From contig NZ_CP059163.1 in the NCBI RefSeq assembly GCF_013466785.1, positions 3,906,001 to 3,970,000 of the forward strand: 64,000 nt of DNA, in the 5' to 3' direction. Positions 9,046-19,067 of the stretch are shown piece by piece. The position numbers and the translations under genes are program-made. The stretch is from Nocardioides marinisabuli. GTDB taxonomy: Bacteria; Actinomycetota; Actinomycetes; Propionibacteriales; Nocardioidaceae. Below the pieces are notes generated by a model. It had not been told where the DNA came from. It saw nothing but the letters and a program-made list of their open reading frames with translations, and did no database searches. Position 1 is the first letter of the stretch; every line of letters begins with the position of its first letter.

Positions 9046-9487
9046 CCGGCTGCTGCCCGGCCTGGAGGCCGTGCTGCAGTCCGAGGTCCCCACCACCCTC
9101 GAGGGCGTCGACGCGGTGCACGACCTGCTGGCAGCCTTCTGGGAGCAGGAACCCGAGGTGCCCGACCTGTGCCGGATGCGCGTGGAGACCGCGGTCGTCG
9201 AGGTGGTCGCCAACATCGTCGAGCACGCCTTCGCCGCCGACCAGACCAGCGGGGCCGACGGCCAGCACCGACGGCTGACCATCGCCGTGGGCCGCGAGGA
9301 CGCCAGCATCGTGGTGGCCTGCCGCGACAACGGCCTGCCCGCCGCCATCGACCTGAGCGACGTGACCATGCCCGACGACGACGCGGAGTCCGGGCGCGGC
9401 CTGGCCATGGCGATCCAGGTCCTCGACGAGCTGCGCTACGAGCACCGCGAGGGCCGCAACTTCTGGAGGCTCACGTGCACGATGTGA
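9038..9487 (+). CDS. RsbW/SpoIIAB-like serine kinase (GHKL ATPase)
   Basis: A 149-residue histidine-kinase-like ATPase domain protein. It has the N-box VVEVVANIVEHAF, the G1 box RDNGLPAAIDL and the G2 box ESGRGLAMAIQVLDEL, ending with the usual NFWRLT strand. Family members phosphorylate STAS antagonists and bind a target in the alternate state. It overlaps the STAS gene by 8 bp and the next gene by 13 bp, so the three are very probably co-translated. Length is normal for stand-alone anti-sigma kinases. Confidence 0.9.
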   Translation: MTDRLLPGLEAVLQSEVPTTLEGVDAVHDLLAAFWEQEPEVPDLCRMRVETAVVEVVANIVEHAFAADQTSGADGQHRRLTIAVGREDASIVVACRDNGLPAAIDLSDVTMPDDDAESGRGLAMAIQVLDELRYEHREGRNFWRLTCTM

Positions 9488-10875
9488 CCCGCACCGGCCA
9501 CCGACCCCTGGGGGCGTCCGGACTGGCGGCAGGCCTGCTCGCCGCCTCGCTGGCGCTCGTCCCCCCGACGGCGCACGCGGCGGACGGGCCCACGGACCTG
9601 CCCGAGGCGGGCACGGCCTGGTTCGGCGCCGAGCTCGACTGGGACGGCGACTCCCCCAGCCGCTACACCGACCGCCTCGGCACCGACGTCTCGCTGCTCG
9701 CCCGGCCCGTGGCCTACCCCCTCACCGAGGGCTCGCGCGCGGCGCTGGGCGACCTGGCGCGCACCTCCGCCGAGCAGGGCGCGATGAGCGTGGTCGACCT
9801 GCAGCCCGCGGCGGCCCTCGACGACCTCGACACCGAGGACGCCGAGGAGCTCGTCGAGGAGCTCGACGAGCTCGGCGCCGAGCACGGCAGCCGGTTCCTG
9901 CTGCGCTTCGCGCCCGAGATGAACGGCACCTGGACCCCCTGGGGCCAGCAGCCGACGGCGTACGTCGCCGCCTTCCGCCAGCTCGCCGACGTGGTCCACG
10001 ACGAGGCCGACGCGGCGTGGACCGTCTGGGCGCCGGCGTACGGCGCCGGCTACCCCTTCGGCGGCGCCATCAACGGGGTGCGCCGCGGCAGCACCGTCAC
10101 CAGCGCAGCGACCGCACGCGACGCCGAGCGCCTCGACAGCAACGGTGACGGCGAGCTGGGCACCGGCGACGACCCCTACGGGCCCTACTACCCCGGCGAC
10201 GCCGCGGTCGACTGGGTCGGCCTGAGCATGCTGCGCTACGGGGTCGACCAGCGCTTCGGCGCCAACCTCGAGCCCACCGCCGACGAGCTGCAGGCGAGGC
10301 TCGACGAGGAGTTCGGCTACGCCTCGCCCACCGGCCGGCGCAGCTTCTACGCACGCTTCGCCGGCGGCCGTGACCAGCCGATGATGCTGAGCACCGGGGC
10401 GCTCTTCAACCCCGCAGGCACGGGGGCCAGCGAGCGCGACGTGAAGCGGGCCTGGCTGCAGCGGGTGGCCAACGCCGTGCGCTTCCGCCCCCGGCTGCAG
10501 GCGGTGGTCTGGCTCGAGGACGCCCGCTACGAGCCCGAGGTCGGCGGTCAGGTCCGCTGGGGTCTGACCCCCACCCGCGAGCTGGCCGCCACCAACGGCC
10601 GCATCCTCGAGCGCGGGCCCTTCGACCTGGGACCGGCGGTCACGCCGCCGGAGGACGACGACCGACCGTCCGCGCGAGGCGGGTCCGGGGGCGACGACGC
10701 GTCGCAGGACGCAGCGGACGACGAGGCAGGACGCTCCCTGCTGGAGCGGGCCGAGGAGACCACCGGCGTCCCCGTCGAGGGCGCGGCGTCGTTGCTGGGC
10801 GCCGTGGCGCTGCTCCTCGGGGTCGGTCTGGCGCTGCGCGCGCGCCGACGCCGGATGCGTCCGCCCTGGCTGTGA
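9475..10875 (+). CDS. Secreted, membrane-anchored GH26-like protein
   Basis: About 466 residues from GTG 9475, chosen because GGAGG at 9465-9469 lies five bases before it. A signal peptide (LAAGLLAASLALVPPTAHA) leads into a barrel-like domain with RFAPEMNGTWTPWG, which resembles the acid/base motif of family 26 glycoside hydrolases (mannanase group). Near the C-terminus is an acidic linker, then one helix ([15 protein letters not shown]) and an Arg-rich tail, so the domain faces outside and stays anchored. Where GH26 enzymes carry the nucleophile Glu, the text is MMLSTGALF, with Ser, so hydrolysis is uncertain. It may trim or bind the polymer made by the upstream synthase. Confidence 0.75.
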   Translation: MHDVTRTGHRPLGASGLAAGLLAASLALVPPTAHAADGPTDLPEAGTAWFGAELDWDGDSPSRYTDRLGTDVSLLARPVAYPLTEGSRAALGDLARTSAEQGAMSVVDLQPAAALDDLDTEDAEELVEELDELGAEHGSRFLLRFAPEMNGTWTPWGQQPTAYVAAFRQLADVVHDEADAAWTVWAPAYGAGYPFGGAINGVRRGSTVTSAATARDAERLDSNGDGELGTGDDPYGPYYPGDAAVDWVGLSMLRYGVDQRFGANLEPTADELQARLDEEFGYASPTGRRSFYARFAGGRDQPMMLSTGALFNPAGTGASERDVKRAWLQRVANAVRFRPRLQAVVWLEDARYEPEVGGQVRWGLTPTRELAATNGRILERGPFDLGPAVTPPEDDDRPSARGGSGGDDASQDAADDEAGRSLLERAEETTGVPVEGAASLLGAVALLLGVGLALRARRRRMRPPWL

Positions 10876-10930
10876 GGCCCGGAGCGTGGGGCCCGGGTGG
10901 TCCAGTCCACCCCGGGTCCGCACCACTGGA

Positions 10931-10983
10931 ACGAGAGTGATCTTTAACTTTCTCTTCCACAACGTGAACATCAGTCATATATT
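10931..10983 (+). promoter_or_regulatory. AT-rich leader with candidate promoter
   Basis: The 146 bp between the GH26-like and beta-helix genes contains a sharply AT-rich patch in otherwise ~72 % GC DNA. TATATT at 10978-10983 could be a -10 element, with a weak TTCCAC at 10955-10960 as -35 (17-bp spacer). It suggests the beta-helix gene has its own promoter, inside the run of co-directional genes. No regulator site was recognised. Confidence 0.3.
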
Positions 10984-11021
10984 CGGCGCACGCTCCCTCC
11001 CCCTCCCCCGAGGAGTTCCAC

Positions 11022-12794
11022 GTGCGCTTCGCCGTTCGGCTGCTCTGCCTGTCCCTCATCGCCTTCACGCTCACCTTCGCGGCCTCGTCGCCGGTGGCCG
11101 CCCACGAGGAGCGTGAGTCCCAGTTCCCCGCCGGCGACGGCACGGTCCCGACCAAGCGGTCGCTCGCGCAGGCGGCGGACGTGATCGTGGTCTGCAAGGC
11201 GGACTCCCGCAAACGCATCAAGAAGCTGCCCGGCAAGAAGCTGCGCGCCTTCAACCTCAAGCTGCTCAAGCAGTGCGAGCACCGGCACATGCAGGCGGCC
11301 GTGGACGCGGTGAAGAAGCAGCGCACCAACATCTACGTGCTGCCCGGCCTCTACCGCGAGCAGCCGAGCTGGGACAAGCCCTGCATGGACGCGTACGAGG
11401 GGGGCATCGTCGAGTACGACTTCATCGTCTCCTGCGGCGAGGTGGTCAACCTGGTCACGATCGCCGGCGACGACCCTGACGACCCGGACATCAAGTGCGA
11501 CAACCAGCTGTGCGACCTGCAGATGATCGGCACCGGCGCGAGCCCCCGCGACGTCACCCTCAGGGGCGGCTACCGCGAGGACGGCGACTGGATCAAGCAC
11601 AACGGCATCAAGGCCGACCGCGCCGACGGCTTCTACCTCTCCAACATGCGGGCCATGCTCTTCCGCGAGAACGCCTTCTACGTCCACGAGACCGACGGCT
11701 ACGTGCTCGACCGCTTCGAGGGCTCGCACAACGACCTCTACGGCGTGCTGACCTTCACCTCCGACCACGGGGTCATCTCCAACTGCAACGCCCACCACAA
11801 CGGCGACTCGGGCGTCTACCCGGGCTCCGCGGCGGACGTGAACTCCACCAGCAGGAACACCGGTCCGCTGAACCGCTGGGCCACCGAGGTCGTCAACTGC
11901 AACCTGCACCACAACGCGCTCGGCATGTCGGGCACCGCCGGCAACTCGCTCTACGTCCACAACAACCGGATCCACCACAACGGGCTCGGCTTCATCGTGG
12001 AGTCGATCCTCGGCGGCCACCCGGGCATGCCCCAGGACCACGGCTGGTTCGAGGACAACAAGATCTACAGCAACAACGAGAACTACTACGAGAAGTACGT
12101 CCAGGGCGAGGACGCCCCGTGCCAGTCCCGGGTCGCGCGCGAGGTGGGCCACCACAAGGGCGTCGTGTGCCCCGCCTTCGGCTTCCCCGTCGGCACCGGC
12201 GGCATCATCGTGGGCAACCACAACTTCATCAACTCCAACCAGGTCTGGGACAACTGGCGCCAGGGCTTCATGCTCTTCTGGGTCCCGCCGGCCCTCCTGC
12301 GCGGCGACTACAACCCGCTGCACCAGCAGGACAACTCCAACCACAACGCCTTCACCAAGAACGAGCTCGGCTACTCGCCGAAGGGCAAGGTCCTGCCCAA
12401 CGGCATCGACTTCTACTGGGACGAGGCCGGCGACGGGAACTGCTGGCAGGACAACCTGACCGCCCCGGGCAAGGAGGTCACGCACAACTACGCCATCGAC
12501 CTCCCCGACTGCGGCAACCCCTCGCAGTGGCCCATCGGCAACCTGATCAAGACCACCCAGCTGATCCCGTGCGCGACGTACGACCGCCGCTCCGAGCCCG
12601 ACCCGGCCGGCTGCGACTGGCTCGACACCCCCGAGAAGCCCTCCTCCGACTCCGGTTCCGCGGGCTCCCGGGCCAGCGAGCAGCCGGGCGACGGGCCCGG
12701 CGCGCCGGCGGCGCTCCTGGCGGTCACCCTGGTGGGCACCCTGGGCATCCGCCTGGCCAGCGCTCGCCGTCAGCGGGCCAAGGCCGACCAGTGA
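11022..12794 (+). CDS. Secreted right-handed parallel beta-helix protein, C-terminally anchored
   Basis: The 590-residue protein has a signal peptide (LLCLSLIAFTLTFAASSPVAA), a Lys-rich region, then from about 95 to 500 a series of beta-helix turns rich in Asn/His steps (SNCNAHHNGDSGVYPG, NNRIHHNGLGFIVE, HNFINSNQVWDN). This is the pectate-lyase/PbH1 type of fold found in polysaccharide lyases, epimerases and surface adhesins. A Ser/Gly/Pro linker and one helix (APAALLAVTLVGTLGIRLA) with a basic tail anchor it. Several Cys pairs suggest disulfides outside the cell. Catalytic residues cannot be assigned by reading. Its 3' end overlaps the next gene by GTGA. The context suggests action on the cluster's glycan. 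Confidence 0.8.
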   Translation: MRFAVRLLCLSLIAFTLTFAASSPVAAHEERESQFPAGDGTVPTKRSLAQAADVIVVCKADSRKRIKKLPGKKLRAFNLKLLKQCEHRHMQAAVDAVKKQRTNIYVLPGLYREQPSWDKPCMDAYEGGIVEYDFIVSCGEVVNLVTIAGDDPDDPDIKCDNQLCDLQMIGTGASPRDVTLRGGYREDGDWIKHNGIKADRADGFYLSNMRAMLFRENAFYVHETDGYVLDRFEGSHNDLYGVLTFTSDHGVISNCNAHHNGDSGVYPGSAADVNSTSRNTGPLNRWATEVVNCNLHHNALGMSGTAGNSLYVHNNRIHHNGLGFIVESILGGHPGMPQDHGWFEDNKIYSNNENYYEKYVQGEDAPCQSRVAREVGHHKGVVCPAFGFPVGTGGIIVGNHNFINSNQVWDNWRQGFMLFWVPPALLRGDYNPLHQQDNSNHNAFTKNELGYSPKGKVLPNGIDFYWDEAGDGNCWQDNLTAPGKEVTHNYAIDLPDCGNPSQWPIGNLIKTTQLIPCATYDRRSEPDPAGCDWLDTPEKPSSDSGSAGSRASEQPGDGPGAPAALLAVTLVGTLGIRLASARRQRAKADQ

Positions 12795-13438
12795 GCCTGC
12801 AGACCGCACCCCGGGTCGAGCGCGCCCCGGTCGCGCTCGACCTCGGTCGCGGTCCCGGCCCCGGCACCGCGACCGGGGCCGGGCCGGGGGCCCGTCGGGG
12901 TCGACGTCGGCTGCTCGCCGCGGCGCTCGGCACGGCCGCGACGCTCGCGGTCGGCTGGGCGCTGGCACCCCACCTCGTCACCCTGGACTCCCCCGAGGTG
13001 GCGCTCGACCCCACCGCCGGCCTCTTCGTCGACGGCTACGGCGACACCGGCACCTACGCCCTGCACTACCGCTACGGCCAGGAGGTCGAGCTCACGGTGC
13101 CGCTCAGCAACGCCTCGGCGGTGCCGTGGCGGGTCACCGACGTCGAGCTGGTCGAGCCGACCTACCCGCTCCTGGAGCCCGTGGGGGGCACCGTCGAGCC
13201 GGTGACGCTCGCGCCGTACGGCGACGGCGAGGTCAGCCTGGTCTTCGAGTACGCCAACTGCCGCTACTACCACGAGCGCGCCAACAACTCCTACGAGCAG
13301 GTGCGGGTCTCCGGCACGGTGCTGGGCCGGGAGACCTCCGTGCTGGTGGACCTCGCGGTGCCCCTGGTGGTGCACAGCCAGGTCATCCTCAACTGCCCCG
13401 AGCGGACCCTCGTCCGGGGCGACGACGTACGGAGCTGA
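12791..13438 (+). CDS. Membrane-anchored extracellular protein of unknown function
   Basis: A 215-residue product starting at GTG 12791, which overlaps the beta-helix stop by four bases. A basic, Gly-rich cytoplasmic tail precedes one helix (LLAAALGTAATLAVGWALAP), then an extracellular region of about 150 residues that is strand-rich and resembles an immunoglobulin-like or CARDB-type sandwich (ELTVPLSNASAVPWRVTDVE). Two cysteines (YANCRY and ILNCPE) could pair. I do not recognise a family. The overlap suggests it works with the beta-helix protein, for example as a surface partner. Confidence 0.7.
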   Translation: MSLQTAPRVERAPVALDLGRGPGPGTATGAGPGARRGRRRLLAAALGTAATLAVGWALAPHLVTLDSPEVALDPTAGLFVDGYGDTGTYALHYRYGQEVELTVPLSNASAVPWRVTDVELVEPTYPLLEPVGGTVEPVTLAPYGDGEVSLVFEYANCRYYHERANNSYEQVRVSGTVLGRETSVLVDLAVPLVVHSQVILNCPERTLVRGDDVRS

Positions 13439-13482
13439 CAGGCCTGCAGGGACCTCGTGCGGCCGGGTACTACCGTGTGGGC

Positions 13483-14742
<1,260 letters not shown>

Positions 14743-14745
<3 letters not shown>

Positions 14746-14814
14746 CCAGGCCCACTTCACGCTGACCCGTCCCAAATCTCACGCCCACCCGTCCCAAATC
14801 TCGCGCTGACCCGG
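14743..14814. repeat. Left arm of a ~73-bp inverted repeat around the SCP2 gene
   Basis: From TGACCAGGCCCAC this arm contains imperfect copies of a ~22-bp unit (GACCCGTCCCAAATCTCGC-type). Read on the other strand, 15712-15785 has the same 13-bp outer end and the same internal units, with about six mismatches over the inner 51 bp. The outer end includes the stop codon of the phospholipase-type gene. Confidence 0.85.
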
Positions 14815-14823
14815 CGCGAACTG

Positions 14824-15666
14824 TCACTCGACCGCGCAGGGGATGTCGAGCACGGCGAGGAGCTGCAGCGCCTTGGCCTTGTCCCCCTTGACCCTGAGCT
14901 GACCCTTGAGCACCCCGGTGACCGGCTTGAGGTGGCCGGTCGCCAGGCGCAGGAAGTCGTGCGCCTCGCAGGTGATGGTCGCGTCGCGGCGCTCGGGCAC
15001 CTCGGTGTCGGCCAGGCCGGGGCCCACGGTGCGGCAGGTCCCGCCGGCGACGTGGACGACGTACCGCTCGGTCTCGCCGTCGTCGCGGCCGGTGAGCCGG
15101 AAGCCGACCGTCAGGTCGCAGCGGGCGGCCTTGCGGGCGTCGAGGAAGGACGGCAGCCGGGTGAAGACCTCCTCGAGCACGACGGCACGGAAGCCACCGG
15201 CCATCACGGCGCGCAGGTGCGAGGTGGGGACGCCGACGAGCGCGCACGCCACGGCGACCGGGTCGAGGGCGCGCGGGTCGACGGCGACGGGGTCGGCCTC
15301 GGTGCCGGGGACGACGAACACCCCACCGAGTGCCAGTGCCATCTCGGCGTCGCCCTCGACCGCCAGCCGACCGCTCAGCAGGTCGAGGCCGGCGTTGGCG
15401 ATGCCGCCGAGGAGGTCGGCCAGGTGGCTCGCCGGCAGCCGGAGGACGACGTCGACCGGTGCGTCGGGCTCGGGCAGCACCTCGACCACGCCACCGGCGA
15501 GCGTGGCCGCGACCCGGGTGACGACGTCGCCGTCGTGGGTGAGGTCGAAGCGCACGCTGCCCCGCAGCGCCGCGAGCCGGTCGGGCAGGGCGTGCTCGGG
15601 CAGGCGCTCCACCAGCGCGACCGCCGCGGCCCGGTCCAGCGGCGCCGATCCTGGTGTCTGCGTCAC
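14824..15666 (-). CDS. SCP2-type sterol/lipid-carrier protein
   Basis: A 280-residue protein from GTG 15666 that appears to hold two SCP2-like domains, about residues 20-135 and 165-278. The second ends with TGHLKPVTGVLKGQLRVKGD, the typical SCP2 C-terminal strand-helix with a hydrophobic binding tunnel. SCP2 domains carry sterols or acyl-CoAs, which fits the beta-oxidation genes in the window. It stands alone, enclosed exactly by inverted repeats at 14743-14814 and 15712-15785. The ligand is unknown. Confidence 0.75.
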   Translation of the reverse strand: MTQTPGSAPLDRAAAVALVERLPEHALPDRLAALRGSVRFDLTHDGDVVTRVAATLAGGVVEVLPEPDAPVDVVLRLPASHLADLLGGIANAGLDLLSGRLAVEGDAEMALALGGVFVVPGTEADPVAVDPRALDPVAVACALVGVPTSHLRAVMAGGFRAVVLEEVFTRLPSFLDARKAARCDLTVGFRLTGRDDGETERYVVHVAGGTCRTVGPGLADTEVPERRDATITCEAHDFLRLATGHLKPVTGVLKGQLRVKGDKAKALQLLAVLDIPCAVE

Positions 15667-15711
15667 AGTGTCACAGTAACCACGCCCGCAGCCGCTCGTC
15701 GCCGGTTCAGG

Positions 15712-15785
15712 CCGGGTCGGCGCGAGATATGGGACGGGTCGGCGCGAGATTTGCGACGGGTCGGCGCGAGGTGTGGGCCTGGTCA
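15712..15785. repeat. Right arm of the ~73-bp inverted repeat around the SCP2 gene
   Basis: Mirror image of 14743-14814, with three successive units of the GTCGGCGCGAGAT-GGGACGG type on the + strand. Its outer end (TGACCAGGCCCAC on the - strand) contains the stop codon of the AlkA-type glycosylase gene. Thus both flanking genes end precisely at the outer edges of the element. Confidence 0.85.
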
Positions 15786-16721
15786 GGGGCCGGTGACGCG
15801 GGCGGGGAGGTGGGTGCGGGGCGACATCCGGGCCCCGTGGCGGGGTCGGTGCAGCCCGGCCAGCCCGATCAGCGTCGGCACCCGGCCGCGCTGCGGGCGC
15901 CAGGGCTCGAGGTAGTCGGCCATCTCCTCGTCGGTGAAGGGGGTGCCGGTCAGCGCCCACCCGACGTCCTTGGCCACGTGGTAGTCCCCGAAGGAGACCG
16001 CGTCGGGGTCGCCGAAGGCACGCTGGCGCACCTCGGCGCAGGTCCACACACCGATGCCGGGCAGGCTGCTGAGGCGGCGCTCGGCCTCCTCGGGCGGCAG
16101 CGCGGCGGTGCGCTCGAGCGACTCGGCGACCCGGGCCGCGGTGACGATGGTGCGCGAGCGGGCCGGGTCGATGTGCATCTTGAGCCACTCCCACGACGGC
16201 ACCGTGCGCAGCTGGGCCGGTGTCGGCTGGACCCACAGCCGCAGGTCGGCGCCCGGCCCGGGCGCCCGCTCGCCGCGACGGTGCACGAGCATCCGGAACC
16301 CGGCGAAGGCCTCCTGGCCGGTCACCTTCTGCTCGATGATCGAGGGCACCAGCGACTCCATGACCAGCCCGGTGCGCCCGAGGCGGGCGTGCGGGTGGCG
16401 GCGCCGGGCCTCCACGAGCACCGGGTGACGGGGCTCGAAGGCGCTCCAGTCGTCGTCGGCGCCGAGCAGCGCCGGCACGGCGTCGAGCATCCACTCCGCG
16501 CCGCTCCCCCAGGCCCGGGCGTGCACCTCGCCGGCGCCGGGCCGCGCCTCGAGCGAGAGCGTCGCCGGCCCCTCCGGCGTACGCACGCCGCGCCAGATCC
16601 GCCCCGCCTCGTCGACCCGGTACGTCGGGTCGCCGCGACCGCGGCGCTGCTGCCCGGCGACCGAGGCGACCTGGCAGGGCCAGTCGGGTCGCCAGGTGCG
16701 GCTGCGGGGTTCCGGGCTCAC
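15783..16721 (-). CDS. AlkA-type DNA-3-methyladenine glycosylase (HhH-GPD)
   Basis: A 312-residue base-excision repair glycosylase from GTG 16721. The HhH-GPD core includes PSIIEQKVTGQEAF, the helix-hairpin-helix LSSLPGIGVWTCAEV, and the catalytic Asp in DAVSFGDYHV. Such enzymes release alkylated purines from DNA. The N-terminal ~100 residues form the variable first domain of actinobacterial members. It is divergent from the enoyl-CoA isomerase gene; the 52-bp gap holds a KstR-type site. A longer frame to 16841 would run into that gene and is rejected. Confidence 0.85.
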   Translation of the reverse strand: MSPEPRSRTWRPDWPCQVASVAGQQRRGRGDPTYRVDEAGRIWRGVRTPEGPATLSLEARPGAGEVHARAWGSGAEWMLDAVPALLGADDDWSAFEPRHPVLVEARRRHPHARLGRTGLVMESLVPSIIEQKVTGQEAFAGFRMLVHRRGERAPGPGADLRLWVQPTPAQLRTVPSWEWLKMHIDPARSRTIVTAARVAESLERTAALPPEEAERRLSSLPGIGVWTCAEVRQRAFGDPDAVSFGDYHVAKDVGWALTGTPFTDEEMADYLEPWRPQRGRVPTLIGLAGLHRPRHGARMSPRTHLPARVTGP

Positions 16722-16739
16722 CGGCCCGACGGTACGGGA

Positions 16740-16753
16740 TGTAACACGTTCTA
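16740..16753. promoter_or_regulatory. KstR-type operator
   Basis: TGTAACACGTTCTA matches the published KstR consensus TNNAACNNGTTNNA at all eight fixed positions. KstR is the TetR repressor of the cholesterol-degradation regulon in mycobacteria and relatives. The site ends 20 bp before the isomerase start, where a repressor would block transcription. Assignment rests on motif and neighbour function. Confidence 0.65.
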
Positions 16754-16773
16754 GTTCTGGGTAGTCTCCCGGC

Positions 16774-17538
16774 ATGGTCCTGCAGATCCACGACGAGCAC
16801 CGCGTGCGCACCCTGACCCTCGACCGGCCCGAGGCGCTCAACGCCTTCGACGAGGCGCTCTACGACGCCACCGCCGACGCGCTGCTGGCCGCCGCCGAGG
16901 ACCCCGAGGTCGCGGTGGTGCTGCTGACCGGGGCCGGGCGCGCCTTCAGCGCGGGCACCGACCTGCGCGAGATGCAGCTGATCGCCACCGACCCCGCCTT
17001 CGAGCGCGGGCGGCACGGGTTCCCTGGGCTGCTCGACGCGCTCGTCGCCTTCCCCAAGCCGCTGGTCGTCGCGGTCAACGGCATCGGGCTGGGCATCGGG
17101 GCGACGGTCCTGGGCTTCGCCGACCTGGCGTTCATGTCGAGCACGGCGCGGCTGCAGTGCCCCTTCACCGCGCTCGGTGTGGCGCCCGAGGCGGCCTCCT
17201 CGTACCTGCTCCCCCGGCTGATGGGCCACCAGGCCGCGGCCTGGATGCTGCTGTCGTCGGAGTGGATCAGCGCCGACGACGCGCTGGCCGCGGGTCTCGT
17301 GTGGCGCGTCTGCGAGCCCGACGACCTGCTGCCGCAGGCGCGGGCCCACGCCGAGGCCCTGGCGCGGCGCCCGGTGGTGTCGCTGGTGGCGGTCAAACAG
17401 GCGATGACGGCTCCGTTGCGCGCCGGGATCGACGCTGCGCGCGGGCGCGAGAACGCCGCCTTCGCCGAGCTGATGGGCGGCCCGGCCAACCTGGAGGCCC
17501 TGGCCGCCTTCGCTGGTCGGCGCCAGCCTGTTCAATAG
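16774..17538 (+). CDS. Enoyl-CoA hydratase/isomerase family protein, delta-isomerase-like
   Basis: A 254-residue crotonase-fold enzyme. The oxyanion-hole segment AFSAGTDLREM and the helix NGIGLGIGATVLGFADLAF are typical. The active-site loop reads ALGVAPEAASSYLLPRLMG, closer to delta3-delta2-enoyl-CoA isomerases (PEGCSSY type) than to hydratases, which carry a second Glu there. It probably shifts double bonds during unsaturated fatty-acid or steroid side-chain breakdown. A KstR-type operator precedes it. The ligase gene follows after 5 bp. Confidence 0.85.
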   Translation: MVLQIHDEHRVRTLTLDRPEALNAFDEALYDATADALLAAAEDPEVAVVLLTGAGRAFSAGTDLREMQLIATDPAFERGRHGFPGLLDALVAFPKPLVVAVNGIGLGIGATVLGFADLAFMSSTARLQCPFTALGVAPEAASSYLLPRLMGHQAAAWMLLSSEWISADDALAAGLVWRVCEPDDLLPQARAHAEALARRPVVSLVAVKQAMTAPLRAGIDAARGRENAAFAELMGGPANLEALAAFAGRRQPVQ

Positions 17539-17543
17539 CCGGC

Positions 17544-19067
17544 ATGCTGCTCGCCGACGTCGTCACCACCTCCCAGGCCGTCGCCGCCACCCGCTCGCGC
17601 AAGGACAAGGTCGCCGCACTGGCCGACCTGCTGGGCCGCACCGGTCCCGCCGAGGCCGAGACGGTCGCGGCGTACCTCGGCGGCACGCTGCGGCAGCGGC
17701 GTACGGGGCTGGGCTGGAAGTCGCTGGGCGACCTGCCCGAGCCCGCCGTCTCCCCCTCCCTCGAGGTGCTGGAGGTCCACGAGCACTTCGAGGCGGTCGC
17801 GGCGCTGGCCGGTCCGGGGTCGGCCGGCGCCCGGGCGGCGGCGGTGCAGAGCCTCTTCGGGCGGGCCACCGCCGAGGAGCAGCGGTGGCTGCGCGGGGTG
17901 GTCACCGGCGAGCTGCGCCAGGGCGCCCTCGACGCGCTGGTGCAGGAGGCGGTCGCGCGGGCCGCCGACGTGCCGCTGCCCCTCGTACGCCGCGCCGCGA
18001 TGCTGTCGGGCTCGACGGTCGCGGTGGTCGTGGCGGCGCTGACCGAGGGCGAGGAGGCGCTCCGCGCGATCGGGCTGGAGGTGATGCGCCCGGTGCTGCC
18101 GATGCTGGCGGGCTCGGCCACCGACGTGGCGGCGGCGATGGCCAAGGCACGGGGCGTGGCCGAGGCGGGCGGCGAGGTCGTCGTCGACACCAAGCTCGAC
18201 GGCATCCGGGTCCAGGTCCACCGCGACGGCGACGCGGTGCGCGTGGCCACGCGCAGCCTCGAGGACATCACCGCCCGTCTCCCCGAGGTCGTCGAGGTGG
18301 CGCGCGCGCTGCCGGCCAGCCGCTTCGTGCTCGACGGGGAGGCGCTCGCGCTCGACGACGCCGGTCGGCCGCGCCCCTTCCAGGAGACCTCGTCGCGCAC
18401 CGCCCAGTCGGCGGGCGTGCAGGTCACTCCGTTCTTCTTCGACGTGCTCCACGTCGACGGCACCGACCTGCTCGACGCCCCCGGCCGCGAGCGCCTCGAC
18501 GCGCTGCACGCGCTGGTGCCCGAGCAGCACCGGGTGGCCGGTCTGCGCACCGCCGACACCGCCGCGGCCGAGGCGTTCCTCGCCGAGGCGCTGGCGGCCG
18601 GCCACGAGGGCGTGGTGGTCAAGAGCCTGGAGGCGCCGTACGCCGCCGGGCGCCGCGGGTCGGGCTGGGTCAAGGTCAAGCCCGTGCACACCCTCGACCT
18701 GGTCGTCCTGGCCGTGGAGTGGGGTTCGGGCCGGCGGCGCGGCAAGCTCTCCAACCTGCACCTGGGTGCGCGCGACCCCGAGGGCGGGTTCGTGATGCTG
18801 GGCAAGACCTTCAAGGGGATGACCGACGAGATGCTCGACTGGCAGACCGAGCGGTTCCTCGCCCTGGAGACGCACCGCGAGGGCCATGTCGTGCACGTGC
18901 GGCCCGAGCAGGTGGTCGAGATCGCGATCGACGGGGTGCAGCGATCGACGCGCTACCCCGGCGGCGTCGCGCTCAGGTTCGCCAGGGTGGTCCGCTACCG
19001 CGACGACAAGACCGCTGCCGAGGCCGACCCCGTGGAGAGCGTGCAAGCCCGGTTGTCAGGAGCCTGA
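17544..19067 (+). CDS. ATP-dependent DNA ligase (LigB type)
   Basis: A 507-residue ATP-dependent DNA ligase. An N-terminal DNA-binding domain (1-200) with ELRQGALDALVQEAVA precedes the nucleotidyltransferase domain, whose adenylated Lys217 lies in DTKLDGIRVQVHRDG. Motif III (RFVLDGEALAL), motif IV (HEGVVVKSLEAPY), motif V (GWVKVKP) and the OB-fold domain with EIAIDGVQRSTRYPGG follow. Actinobacteria use NAD-dependent LigA for replication, so this enzyme is presumed to serve repair. It starts at ATG 17544, 5 bp after the isomerase stop. Its 3' end overlaps an antisense membrane-protein frame. Confidence 0.93.
   Translation: MLLADVVTTSQAVAATRSRKDKVAALADLLGRTGPAEAETVAAYLGGTLRQRRTGLGWKSLGDLPEPAVSPSLEVLEVHEHFEAVAALAGPGSAGARAAAVQSLFGRATAEEQRWLRGVVTGELRQGALDALVQEAVARAADVPLPLVRRAAMLSGSTVAVVVAALTEGEEALRAIGLEVMRPVLPMLAGSATDVAAAMAKARGVAEAGGEVVVDTKLDGIRVQVHRDGDAVRVATRSLEDITARLPEVVEVARALPASRFVLDGEALALDDAGRPRPFQETSSRTAQSAGVQVTPFFFDVLHVDGTDLLDAPGRERLDALHALVPEQHRVAGLRTADTAAAEAFLAEALAAGHEGVVVKSLEAPYAAGRRGSGWVKVKPVHTLDLVVLAVEWGSGRRRGKLSNLHLGARDPEGGFVMLGKTFKGMTDEMLDWQTERFLALETHREGHVVHVRPEQVVEIAIDGVQRSTRYPGGVALRFARVVRYRDDKTAAEADPVESVQARLSGA

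Noticed and set aside
11495..12790. Upstream extension of the 12791-13438 gene to 11495
   Set aside because: The extension runs out of frame through the beta-helix gene; the GTGA overlap at 12791 gives a sensible start and a plausible N-terminal helix.
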